Source of the DNA: Actinomadura sp. GC306
GTDB lineage: Bacteria > Actinomycetota > Actinomycetes > Streptosporangiales > Streptosporangiaceae
Direction of reading: 5' to 3'
NCBI RefSeq assembly: GCF_004348665.1
Contig: NZ_SMKM01000024.1
Span: 1 to 42,486 of the forward strand
Length of the DNA: 42,486 bases
A program made the translations under genes and the position numbers. Within the stretch, counting starts at the first letter, position 1, and the number at the start of each line of letters is the position of its first letter. Below, in pieces: positions 32,963 to 40,721 of this stretch. Under the pieces are notes generated by a model that worked only from the letters and a program-made list of their open reading frames with translations, searched no databases and had not been told where the DNA came from.

Positions 32963-34147
32963 ATGGCCAAGCAGCTGTACGAGCGCGGCAAGCCCCACCT
33001 CAACATCGGCACGATGGGGCACGTCGACCACGGCAAGACGACCCTGACCGCGGCGATCACCAAGGTGCTCGCCGAGCGCGGGACCGCGTCCGCCGTGCCG
33101 TTCGACCGCATCGACCGCGCGCCCGAGGAGCGCGACCGCGGGATCACCATCAACGTCGCGCACGTCCAGTACTCGACCGCGACCAGGCACTACGCCCACA
33201 TCGACATGCCCGGCCACGCCGACTACGTGAAGAACATGATCACCGGCGCGGCGCAGGTGGACGGGGCGGTGCTCGTCGTGTCCGCGCAGGACGGGGCGAT
33301 GCCGCAGACCCGCGAGCACATCGTCCTGGCCCGCCAGGTCGGCGTCCGGCACATCGTGGTGGCCCTCAACAAGGCCGACATGGTGGAGGACGCCGAGCTG
33401 CTCGACCTGGTCGAGCTGGAGGTGCGGGAGCTGCTGTCGGAGTACGGGTTCCCCGGCGAGGAGATCCCGGTCGTCCGGGTGTCCGGCCTGCGGGCGCTGG
33501 AGGGCGACCCGTACTGGACGGCCCGCATCGGCGACCTGCTCGACGCGATCGACGCGTACGTACCGGTCCCGGCGCGGGTGCTCGACAAGCCGTTCCTCAT
33601 GCCGATCGAGAACGTCCTGACGATCACCGGGCGCGGCACCGTCGTGACCGGGGTCGTGGCGCAGGGCCGCGTCCGCGTCGGCGAGGCCGTGGAGGTCGTC
33701 GGGCTCGGCGAGTCGTTCGGCACGGTCGCGACCGGGCTGGAGACGTTCGGCCTGTCGATGGACCACGCCGAGGCGGGCGACAACACGGCGATGCTCCTGC
33801 GGGGCGTCAAGCGGGACCAGGTCCGCCGCGGCCAGGTGGTCAGCGCGCCGGGCGCGATCCGGCCGCACCTGCGGTTCCGGGCGCGCGTCCGGGTGCTGAC
33901 CGCCGACGAGGGCGGGCGGAGCAGGCCGTTCTTCCACGGGTACAGGCCGCAGTTCCACTTCCGCACCACGGACGTGGTCGGCGACATCGACCTCGGCGGC
34001 GAGGGCGGCATGGCGATGCCGGGCGACTCGGTCGAGATGACGGTCGAGCTCGGCAAGCCGGTCGCCATGACCGAGGGCCTCGGCTTCGCGATCCGCGAGG
34101 GCGGCCGGACGGTGGGCGCCGGCACGGTCACCGAGGTGCTCGGCTAG
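32963..34147 (+). CDS. Elongation factor Tu paralogue (Tuf3-like), cysteine-free
   Basis: 394 residues, full-length three-domain EF-Tu. P-loop GHVDHGKT, switch [16 protein letters not shown] (canonical DCPGH, with Cys to Met and the catalytic His kept) and NKADM are present. Domain 2 differs from usual bacterial EF-Tu: [13 protein letters not shown] in place of GTVVTGRVERG. Near the C-terminus [10 protein letters not shown] replaces the usual GLRFAIREGG, at the position equivalent to E. coli R373 beside the kirromycin pocket. No cysteine occurs anywhere. There is no fusA or rps gene beside it, as expected of Tuf3-type paralogues rather than the housekeeping tuf. Probably a stress or drug-tolerant backup. 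Confidence 0.9.
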   Translation: MAKQLYERGKPHLNIGTMGHVDHGKTTLTAAITKVLAERGTASAVPFDRIDRAPEERDRGITINVAHVQYSTATRHYAHIDMPGHADYVKNMITGAAQVDGAVLVVSAQDGAMPQTREHIVLARQVGVRHIVVALNKADMVEDAELLDLVELEVRELLSEYGFPGEEIPVVRVSGLRALEGDPYWTARIGDLLDAIDAYVPVPARVLDKPFLMPIENVLTITGRGTVVTGVVAQGRVRVGEAVEVVGLGESFGTVATGLETFGLSMDHAEAGDNTAMLLRGVKRDQVRRGQVVSAPGAIRPHLRFRARVRVLTADEGGRSRPFFHGYRPQFHFRTTDVVGDIDLGGEGGMAMPGDSVEMTVELGKPVAMTEGLGFAIREGGRTVGAGTVTEVLG

Positions 34148-34153
34148 CGGGAC

Positions 34154-34185
34154 GGGGGCCCGGCGGGATCACTCGCCGGGCCCCC
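34154..34185. terminator. Terminator after EF-Tu paralogue
   Basis: Perfect 12-bp stem GGGGGCCCGGCG / CGCCGGGCCCCC with an 8-base loop, starting 7 bp after the stop codon. Confidence 0.85.
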
Positions 34186-34322
34186 TGCTCGTTGGGGGAA
34201 CTGCCACGTCCGGGGCGGCCAATCGTGAAATGACCGACTGGTCGCGAATCGCTGGCGGCGGCGATCTTGTTGTGGTGGAATGCCGCTGTCATCCCCCGCT
34301 GGCATCCCCCGATGGAGACCGT

Positions 34323-35231
34323 GTGCGATCCCCCCGCGCCCTGATTCCGCTGTTCTCGGTCTGTGCGGCCGCCGCGGTCGTCACCGCCGCCGCCACCGGC
34401 GCCGGCATCGAGGACATACCGGGCGGCGGAGACTCCGCCCACGCCGACGGCGCCGTGGCCCATGCCGACGGCACCGAGGCGGGCGCCGAGTTCGTGACGA
34501 TCAACGCCATGACCTGGAACGTCTGCGGGGACGCCGAGCCCGGCTGCCCGCTCGGCACGGACCCCGCCGGCCTCGGCAAGAAGATCGTCCAGCGGATGAA
34601 GGCGACCGAGGTGGGCGGACGCACGGTCAGCACGAACGCCGTCCTCCTCCAGGAGGTCTGCGAGGGGCACGTCCGCACCTTCAAGAAGACCCTGGGCAAG
34701 TGGAGCTGGGCGTTCGCGCCGCTTCCCAAGGGCCCCTCCTGCGTCCAGGGGCAGGGTCGTCTCGGCGTCGCCATCGGCACCGACGCCGAGCTCACCCACG
34801 CCGAGGACACCGAGCTGCCCGGCCCCGCCGACCGGGCCCCGCTCGCCCTGTGCGGCGACGTCCCGTCCTGGACGACCCGGGTCTGCGTCACCCAGCTCGA
34901 CCCCGCCGACGGGGACGACTGGCGCCGCAAGCAGGCGGGCGCCCTCGTCGACCTCGCCGGCCCCGGCCGCGTCCTCGTCGGCGGCGACCTCGCCGACGTC
35001 CCGGACAGCCCGTCCCTCGACCCGCTCTACGACGCCTACGCCGAGTGCGACCAGACGGGCTCGTCCCGCACCGGCGCCAACACCCGGCAGGACTGGCGGG
35101 GCACCGCCGTCGACAAGACCGACTACCTGTTCACCACCCGCTCGGCGGCCGTCTCCTGCAGCGTCCCCAACACGCGCACCGAAGCCTCCGACCACCGGCC
35201 CCTCTCGGCCGCGGTGAGGTACCGCCCCTGA
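34323..35231 (+). CDS. Exported endonuclease/exonuclease/phosphatase-family protein
   Basis: 302 residues from GTG 34323, with GGAG a few bases before it. A signal-like segment (LIPLFSVCAAAAVVTAAATG) suggests secretion. EEP-fold motifs: INAMTWNVCGDAEPG, the metal Glu in AVLLQEVC, GRVLVGGDLADVPDS (usual GDFN) and the final SDHRPLSAAV. The usual Asn of GDxN is replaced (GDLADV), so catalysis may be altered. Substrate could be nucleic acid, phosphoinositide or sphingomyelin. Confidence 0.85.
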   Translation: MRSPRALIPLFSVCAAAAVVTAAATGAGIEDIPGGGDSAHADGAVAHADGTEAGAEFVTINAMTWNVCGDAEPGCPLGTDPAGLGKKIVQRMKATEVGGRTVSTNAVLLQEVCEGHVRTFKKTLGKWSWAFAPLPKGPSCVQGQGRLGVAIGTDAELTHAEDTELPGPADRAPLALCGDVPSWTTRVCVTQLDPADGDDWRRKQAGALVDLAGPGRVLVGGDLADVPDSPSLDPLYDAYAECDQTGSSRTGANTRQDWRGTAVDKTDYLFTTRSAAVSCSVPNTRTEASDHRPLSAAVRYRP

Positions 35232-35261
35232 CCGCACGGCGGACGTGATCGCCGACATGAA

Positions 35262-35290
35262 AAGGGCGCCCCGGGGTCCGGGGCGCCCTT
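35262..35290. terminator. Bidirectional terminator
   Basis: Perfect 11-bp stem AAGGGCGCCCC / GGGGCGCCCTT with a 7-base loop, between the convergent EEP and acyl-CoA synthetase genes. A/T-rich edges on both sides suit both directions. Confidence 0.88.
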
Positions 35291-35303
35291 CTCGTTCACG
35301 GGA

Positions 35304-36860
35304 CTAGTGGACCGCTCGGTCCTGGCCCTCCCAGTACGGGTCGCGCAGCTCGCGCTTGAGGATCTTGCCCGTGGGGTTGCGGGGGATCTCGTCGCGGCGC
35401 TCGACCGAGCTCGGGCACTTGAAGTGGGCCAGCCGCTCGCGGCAGAAGTCGATGATGTCCTGCTCGGGGACGTCCTCCGACAGCACGACCAGCGCCTTCG
35501 GGGTCTCGCCCCACTTCTCGGACGGGACGCCGATCACCGCGCAGTCGGTCACCGCCGGGTGGCTCATCAGGACGTTCTCGATCTCGGCCGGGTAGATGTT
35601 CTCCCCGCCCGAGATGATCATGTCCTTGACCCGGTCGTGCATGTAGAGGTAGCCGTCCTCGTCCAGGTAGCCGACGTCGCCGGTGCGGAACCAGTTGTCG
35701 TCGGACAGCGCGGACGCGGTCGCGTCGGGCAGCCCCCAGTAGCCCTTCATGTTCTGCGGGGTCTGGCAGACGATCTCCCCGACCTGGCCGGCCGGCACCT
35801 CCTCCTGCGTCGCCGGATCCACGATCTTGAGCTTCGTGTTGGCGTTGGGCACCCCGGCGCTGCGCAGCCGGTGCGTGTTCGGGCCGTCCGGGTCGTGGTC
35901 CTCGGCGGGCAGCATGGTGATCGCGCCGGTGACCTCCGTGAGCCCGTACACCTGCATGAACTCGGTGCCCGGCAGCATCCGCATCGCGCCGCGCAGCACG
36001 TCCTCGCTGATCGGGGACGCGCCGTAGAGCAGGAGCTTGAGGCTGGACATGTCCGCCTCGCCGACCTCCGGGATCAGCTGCATGAACTGCAGCAGGACCG
36101 GGACGAGGAAGATGTGCGTGACCTTGTGCCGCTCGATGCCCTTGGCGATGAGCGTCGGGTCCGGCTCGCGGGCGATCACGCCGGCGAGGCCGTTGTAGAT
36201 GGTGGAGACCGAGAGGACGTTGCCCGCCACGTGGTACATCGGCATGGCGATCATGAGGACCGACGACTCGTCGATCTCCCAGACGTCGTTGGTCACCGTC
36301 AGGGCCGCGAAGAAGTTGTCGTGCGTCAGCATGACGCCCTTGGGGCGGCCCGTGGTGCCCGACGAGTAGAGCTGGACGAAGACGTCCGAGGAGGCGGGCT
36401 CGTACTCGGGCTTCGTGTCCGGAGCGGCGTCGACCCAGGCCGCGTAGTCCTGGTGGCCGGTGTCCCCGGCGTCGATGACGACGCTGAGGCTCGTGTACTC
36501 CAGCTTGTCGGCGATCGCCTCCAGGACGGGGACGAACTCGGGGCCGACGACGAAGACCTTCGCCTTCGCGTTGTTGACGATGTAGGCGACCTCGTCGGGC
36601 GCCAGCCGGTAGTTCACCGGGACCTGGACGGCGCCGACCCGCGCCGCGCCGAACAGCACCTCGGCGTACTCCAGGGAGTTCTTGTCGAGCACGGCGACCC
36701 GGTCGCCCTGCCCGACGCCCGCGCCCGCGAGGGCGGAGGCGACCCGGTCGGCACGCCGGTCGAAGTCCCCGAAGCTGATTTCGGTATCGCCCGCGATGTA
36801 CGCGATGCGGTCGGGATGCGAACTCGCGCGTTCGCGCAGTACCTCGGTCAGAACCGCCAC
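35304..36860 (-). CDS. Long-chain acyl-CoA synthetase (AMP-binding, FadD-like)
   Basis: 518 residues from GTG 36860. Adenylate-forming signatures: YSSGTTGRPKGVMLTH (P-loop), QVYGLTEVTGAITMLPAEDH (A5), WFRTGDVGYLDEDGYLYMHD (A7), RVKDMIISGGENIYPAEIE (hinge) and PRNPTGKILKRELRD with the catalytic Lys. It activates a fatty or related carboxylic acid to its CoA thioester through an acyl-AMP. Chain length is not predictable. It appears monocistronic. Confidence 0.94.
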   Translation of the reverse strand: MAVLTEVLRERASSHPDRIAYIAGDTEISFGDFDRRADRVASALAGAGVGQGDRVAVLDKNSLEYAEVLFGAARVGAVQVPVNYRLAPDEVAYIVNNAKAKVFVVGPEFVPVLEAIADKLEYTSLSVVIDAGDTGHQDYAAWVDAAPDTKPEYEPASSDVFVQLYSSGTTGRPKGVMLTHDNFFAALTVTNDVWEIDESSVLMIAMPMYHVAGNVLSVSTIYNGLAGVIAREPDPTLIAKGIERHKVTHIFLVPVLLQFMQLIPEVGEADMSSLKLLLYGASPISEDVLRGAMRMLPGTEFMQVYGLTEVTGAITMLPAEDHDPDGPNTHRLRSAGVPNANTKLKIVDPATQEEVPAGQVGEIVCQTPQNMKGYWGLPDATASALSDDNWFRTGDVGYLDEDGYLYMHDRVKDMIISGGENIYPAEIENVLMSHPAVTDCAVIGVPSEKWGETPKALVVLSEDVPEQDIIDFCRERLAHFKCPSSVERRDEIPRNPTGKILKRELRDPYWEGQDRAVH

Positions 36861-36957
36861 GATTAGGCCCCTTCGCCGATAACCGCCTGTTTAGCCTGGT
36901 TGTCCCGGCATCATGCGGCCATCGGCGGTGCCCCGGCAAGAGGGCTAAGGCACTTCG

Positions 36958-37128
36958 CTAGTTACTTTTCGACATCTTGGACACCGCGGTCACGGCAAGT
37001 ACCACCAGCACGGCGACGAACCCGATGAAGAAGAAGAACTTCATCATCGCGAAGATCGACCCGATGACGGTCATCACCAGCCACACAGCGAGAATCACAC
37101 CGAAAACGGTCAACACTGTCTTACCCAT
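36958..37128 (-). CDS. Small membrane protein
   Basis: 56 residues from ATG 37128 (product starts MGKTVLTVFGVILAVWLVMT). Two hydrophobic segments (about 4-24 and 28-48, with MMKFFFFIGFVAVLVVLAVT) and a basic C-terminus (SKMSKSN). GAAGG precedes the ATG. Conserved-type actinobacterial small membrane protein of unknown function. It is upstream of the acyl-CoA synthetase by 97 bp on the same strand. Confidence 0.75.
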   Translation of the reverse strand: MGKTVLTVFGVILAVWLVMTVIGSIFAMMKFFFFIGFVAVLVVLAVTAVSKMSKSN

Positions 37129-37278
37129 GCCTTCACCGTATGCGCTCGGCCCGCACAGGTCATCACCCTCGGGGACGACCTTGCGTCTCCCATCCGCCCA
37201 CCGCAGGACGGAGCCCCACCCTGAGTCGGCCCGGGGACGTCCCCCACGGCACGGCTTTGCGGCGAGTCCTGCGCAGTG

Positions 37279-37348
37279 CCGGCCGTCCCAAAGCGGCTGT
37301 CCCAATGCGGTCGTCCCAAAGCGACCGTCCCAAAGCGGCTGTCCCAAA
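37279..37348. repeat. Five tandem 14-bp repeats
   Basis: Consensus CGGCYGTCCCAAAG, five units in exact 14-bp register (37279, 37293, 37307, 37321, 37335), with single-base variants such as CAATG and CGACC. 14 is not a multiple of 3, which argues against a coding repeat. It lies in the 37129-37391 gap upstream of the small membrane protein gene. I see no gene in that gap. Confidence 0.85.
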
Positions 37349-37391
37349 GCGGCCGGCCGCGAGGCGTCCGGTCGGGCGGTGCCGGGGCGGG

Positions 37392-37769
37392 TCAGGTGCT
37401 CAGGGTCTCGTCTATCGCGCGGAAGGTGGGGCAGGGCCAGCGGGCCATGCAGGCGCGGCAGCGGTGGATGGGGGCGGCCGGGTCGCTGGTGATGCCGCCG
37501 GACTCCTGGGGCCGGTGCAGGTCGAGGAGCCGGACGCCGAGCTCGGCGAACATGATGACCTCCTCGCGGGCGCCCGCGAGGAAGGAGAGGTCCTCCCGGG
37601 ACAGGCGCGCCTTCACCGGGACGACGCCGCCCTTGTTCATCAGGCGGGAGAGGTACTGGGTGGACGTCCGCCACGACGTGGCCTTCGCGGAGCGGGTGCG
37701 GATCGCTTCCAGGCGGTCGCGAACCCGGGTCTCGCGCGGATCGGCCTGCCGCTCATGCCGCTGCTGCAC
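37392..37769 (-). CDS. Conserved protein of unknown function with C-terminal Cys motif
   Basis: 125 residues (product starts MQQRHERQADPRETRVRDRL). A basic helical N-terminus leads to LSREDLSFLAGAREEVIMFA and ends with HRCRACMARWPCPTFRAIDE. The CxxC plus Cys pattern could bind metal. I recognise it as a type of conserved actinobacterial hypothetical but not by function. Codon use is normal for the window. No operon partner is evident. Confidence 0.75.
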   Translation of the reverse strand: MQQRHERQADPRETRVRDRLEAIRTRSAKATSWRTSTQYLSRLMNKGGVVPVKARLSREDLSFLAGAREEVIMFAELGVRLLDLHRPQESGGITSDPAAPIHRCRACMARWPCPTFRAIDETLST

Positions 37770-37977
37770 CTGCCCAGCCTCCCCTATCCGCGGCCCCCGC
37801 GAGGCGGGAACCGGGAGAATCCCGGACCGGCCCCGGGCCCCGCCACCGGCGAGATCGCGACATCACGGTGCGTAGTTCTCAAAGCGTGTGGACTGCCCGC
37901 GCGGCGACACGCCCATGCCGCAGGGGACTTGGGCAACTGTCTGGCCCGCGGGCCGTTCCCGAGATAGTGTGCCGGAC

Positions 37978-38313
37978 GTGGAGCTAAACGTCTCGACCAC
38001 GTCTCAGGAGGATCACGCCGTCGTCACGGCGGTCGGTGAGCTGGACCTGTACACCGCGCCACGGCTGCAGGCGGCCCTCGCGGGGCTGCTGCGCGAGGAG
38101 GTCGACCGCATCGTGGTCGACCTGAGCGGCGTCGAATTCTGCGACTCGACCGGCATGAACGTCCTGCTCGCGGCCATGAAGCGGCTCAAGGAGCAGGGCG
38201 GCTCGCTGGAACTCGCCGCGCCGCGCCCCGCCGTCAAGCGCATCCTGCAGGTCACCGGGCTCGACACCGTGTTCACCGTGAACGACGCGGCGCCCGCCAT
38301 GGACGCGGGCTGA
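37978..38313 (+). CDS. STAS-domain anti-sigma factor antagonist
   Basis: 111 residues from GTG 37978 (product starts MELNVSTTSQEDHAVVTAVG). The STAS fold carries GELDLYTAPRLQAAL and the phosphorylation loop VEFCDSTGMNVLLAAMKR with its Ser. Partners would be RsbW-like kinases such as those at 8043 and 30706, which are unlinked. A start 30 codons earlier is less protein-like. Confidence 0.92.
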   Translation: MELNVSTTSQEDHAVVTAVGELDLYTAPRLQAALAGLLREEVDRIVVDLSGVEFCDSTGMNVLLAAMKRLKEQGGSLELAAPRPAVKRILQVTGLDTVFTVNDAAPAMDAG

Positions 38314-38339
38314 CCCGGTCCGTCCGGCATCGTCCGTAA

Positions 38340-38370
38340 GACCGCCCACCGGCCGGCGCCGGGGGCGGTC
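38340..38370 (+). terminator. Hairpin terminator after STAS gene
   Basis: GACCGCCC (38340-38347) pairs with GGGCGGTC (38363-38370) around a GC-rich 15-base loop that can itself pair. CCTTTCGG follows. Confidence 0.6.
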
Positions 38371-38487
38371 CCTTTCGGTACCCCCGGTGAAGGCGGCCCG
38401 TCCCGCGGATGACCGCGCCGGAAACGGGCCCCGGCGTTCGCGGCGGCGACCCCCGCGGGCCGCCCCTCCCCGGCTACGATCGCGGAT

Positions 38488-39219
38488 ATGCAGGACGTAG
38501 CGGTGATCATCCCGGCCAAGGACGAAGCCGACCGCATCGCGGCCACCGTCAAGGCCGCGCAGGAACTCCCCGGCGCCGACCTGGTCGTGGTCGTCGACGA
38601 CGGCTCGTCCGACGACACCGGGCGGGTCGCCCGCGAGGCCGGGGCGCGGGTCGTCCGGCACAGCCGCAACCGCGGCAAGGGCGCCGCGATGGAGAGCGGC
38701 GCCGAGGCCGTCCGGCTCCTCGACGACGGCCGCGAGCAGCCCCGCCACCTGCTGTTCCTCGACGCCGACCTCGCCGAGACCGCACGGGACGCCGCGCCGC
38801 TCACCGAGCCGGTGCGGTCCGGTGCGGCGGACATGACGATCGCGGTGTTCACCACGACGGTGAAGCTCGGCGGGCACGGGTTCGTCGTCCGGCTGTCCCG
38901 CGACGGGATCCGCCGCGCCACCGGCTGGGAGGCCACCGCCCCCCTCAACGGGCAGCGCTGCCTGACCCGCGCCGCGTTCGACGCGGCGCTGCCGCTCGCC
39001 GCCGGGTTCGGGGTCGAGACGGCGCTCACCATCGACCTGCTGCGCCAGGGCTTCCGCGTGCGGGAGGTCGAGGTCCCGCTCGCGCACCGCGCCACCGGAA
39101 CCGACCTGCGCGCCCAGCTGCACCGCGCCCGGCAGTTCCGCGACGTCGCGCGGGCGCTCGCCGTGCGCGAACCCGCGGTGACCCGCCGCCTGGACCGCCT
39201 GCGCGGCAACCGCCGGTGA
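38488..39219 (+). CDS. GT2-family glycosyltransferase
   Basis: 243 residues. GT-A fold: VAVIIPAKDEADRIAATVKA at the N-terminus, VVVDDGSSDDTGRVAREAGA, the NRGKGAAMESG nucleotide loop and LLFLDADLAET (DxD). The C-terminal part has GFGVETALTIDLLRQGFRV, as in polyprenyl-phosphate sugar synthases and GpgS-like enzymes. It probably makes a lipid-linked sugar used by the next gene, with which it overlaps by 4 bp (GTGA at 39216). Confidence 0.9.
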   Translation: MQDVAVIIPAKDEADRIAATVKAAQELPGADLVVVVDDGSSDDTGRVAREAGARVVRHSRNRGKGAAMESGAEAVRLLDDGREQPRHLLFLDADLAETARDAAPLTEPVRSGAADMTIAVFTTTVKLGGHGFVVRLSRDGIRRATGWEATAPLNGQRCLTRAAFDAALPLAAGFGVETALTIDLLRQGFRVREVEVPLAHRATGTDLRAQLHRARQFRDVARALAVREPAVTRRLDRLRGNRR

Positions 39220-40721
39220 CCCGTCTCGGGACGGGCGGGCTGTGCGGCATCGCCGTCAGCCTCGGGTGCTTCCTCGCCACCTCGCTGCTGGGCCCGTCCG
39301 TGTTCCAGCCGAAGCTGGGCGGCGGCGCCGCCGAGCCGCCGTACTCGCTGGCGGTCGGCCCGTCGCCGTACCTGGTGATCGGCCTGGTCGTCGCGGGCGT
39401 CCTGTTCGGGACGGCGGGGCTGGGGCTGTGCCTGCTCGCCGTCCGGAAGGGGTGGCGCGTCCGGGCGTTCCCGCTGGCCATGGCCGGGCTGCTGGCGGCC
39501 GTCGCGTTCATGATGATGCCGCCGGTCGGGTCCACCGACCACCTGAACTACGCGTCCTACGGGCGGATGGCGGCGACGGGGCACGACCCGTACGACACCA
39601 GCGCGGCCGAGCTGTCGCACGACCCCGTCGCCGGGGCGCCCGAGGAGTGGCGCACGACCCCGTCGGTGTACGGGCCGATCGCCACGGGCGAGCAGGCGCT
39701 CGCCGCCTGGATCGGCGGCGGGTCGGTGCGGCTCACCGTGTTCGTCCTGTCGGTCGCCAACACGCTCGCGTTCGCGGTGACGGCACTGCTCCTCTACCGG
39801 ACGGCCGGTAGCGCCGAACGGCGGCTCCGTACGGTCCTGCTGTGGACGTGCAACCCGCTCGTGCTGTTCCACCTGATCGCCGGCGCGCACAACGACGTCC
39901 TGGCGATCGCGCCCATGGTGGCGGCGCTGGCTCTGTTCAGCGCCCGCCGGCCGCGCGCCGGGTGGCTCCGGGCGCTCGCCGCGGGCGTCCTCACCGGGAT
40001 CGGTGCGGCGATCAAGCTGCCCGCCGCGCTCGTCGCCGGCGGCCCCGCCTGGGCGCTGCTGCGCGGCGCGGGGCCGGGCCGGGTGCGGCGCTCCATCGCC
40101 GGGCTGGCCGCGCTCGCCGGCGGTGCCGGGGCCGTCGCGGCGCTGTCGTACCTGCTCGCCGGGCCGCACGCGTTCGACCAGGTCCGCGAGGCGAGCGGCA
40201 TGGTGTCGTTCGCCACGCCCTGGCACCTGCTGGACGAGTGGTTCGGCCGCGGTGCGCGCCGCGACGTCATCAAGGCGGGCGCGCTGATCCTCGGGCTCGT
40301 GCTGTTCGTGCTGCTCGCCCGGACGCTCCCGAAAGAGGAGCTCCCGGACGGGACGGACGGGGAGCACCGCCGCATCGCCGCGGCGTTCGTCCTCGCCTGG
40401 CTGTTCGCCGCCCCCTACGCGCTGCCCTGGTACGACGGTTTCGGCTGGGCGCTGCTCGCGCTGCTGCCCTGGACGCGCGTCGACTGGCTCCTGCTCGCGC
40501 ACACCGCCGCGCTCAGCCTCGCTTACCTACCGGCTCGCGCACCCGCCCGGATCAGCCTGCCCGACGACCTGTCGTGGCTGTTCACCTTCGTTCGGCCGAC
40601 GGTGATTCCGTGGACGCTGGTGGCGATTCTGGCTGTTCTGGTGGTGCAGAGTCTTCGTTTCTCAGGTCGATCTCCAGCGACCGCACGCCGGCCGCGAGCA
40701 TCAGCGGGGTCGCCAGGCTGA
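39216..40721 (+). CDS. Polytopic glycosyltransferase, MptB/GT87-like
   Basis: 501 residues with about 12 predicted membrane helices. The first large loop has GSTDHLNYASYGRMAATGHD, a sequence type found in polyprenol-phosphate-mannose-dependent transferases of the MptB family. NPLVLFHLIAGAHNDVLAIA and the later LPWYDGFGWALLALLPW are also typical. It likely elongates an envelope glycan outside the membrane using a lipid-linked sugar donor from the preceding GT2. The last 140 bp overlap the convergent membrane-protein gene. Confidence 0.87.
   Translation: MTRLGTGGLCGIAVSLGCFLATSLLGPSVFQPKLGGGAAEPPYSLAVGPSPYLVIGLVVAGVLFGTAGLGLCLLAVRKGWRVRAFPLAMAGLLAAVAFMMMPPVGSTDHLNYASYGRMAATGHDPYDTSAAELSHDPVAGAPEEWRTTPSVYGPIATGEQALAAWIGGGSVRLTVFVLSVANTLAFAVTALLLYRTAGSAERRLRTVLLWTCNPLVLFHLIAGAHNDVLAIAPMVAALALFSARRPRAGWLRALAAGVLTGIGAAIKLPAALVAGGPAWALLRGAGPGRVRRSIAGLAALAGGAGAVAALSYLLAGPHAFDQVREASGMVSFATPWHLLDEWFGRGARRDVIKAGALILGLVLFVLLARTLPKEELPDGTDGEHRRIAAAFVLAWLFAAPYALPWYDGFGWALLALLPWTRVDWLLLAHTAALSLAYLPARAPARISLPDDLSWLFTFVRPTVIPWTLVAILAVLVVQSLRFSGRSPATARRPRASAGSPG

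Noticed and set aside
31379..34147. 922-codon forward frame spanning the MFS and EF-Tu genes
   Set aside because: Only the segment from 32963 is EF-Tu; the rest is an out-of-frame reading of the MFS gene.
37279..37348. CRISPR array
   Set aside because: Units are 14 bp with no spacers; it is a simple tandem repeat.
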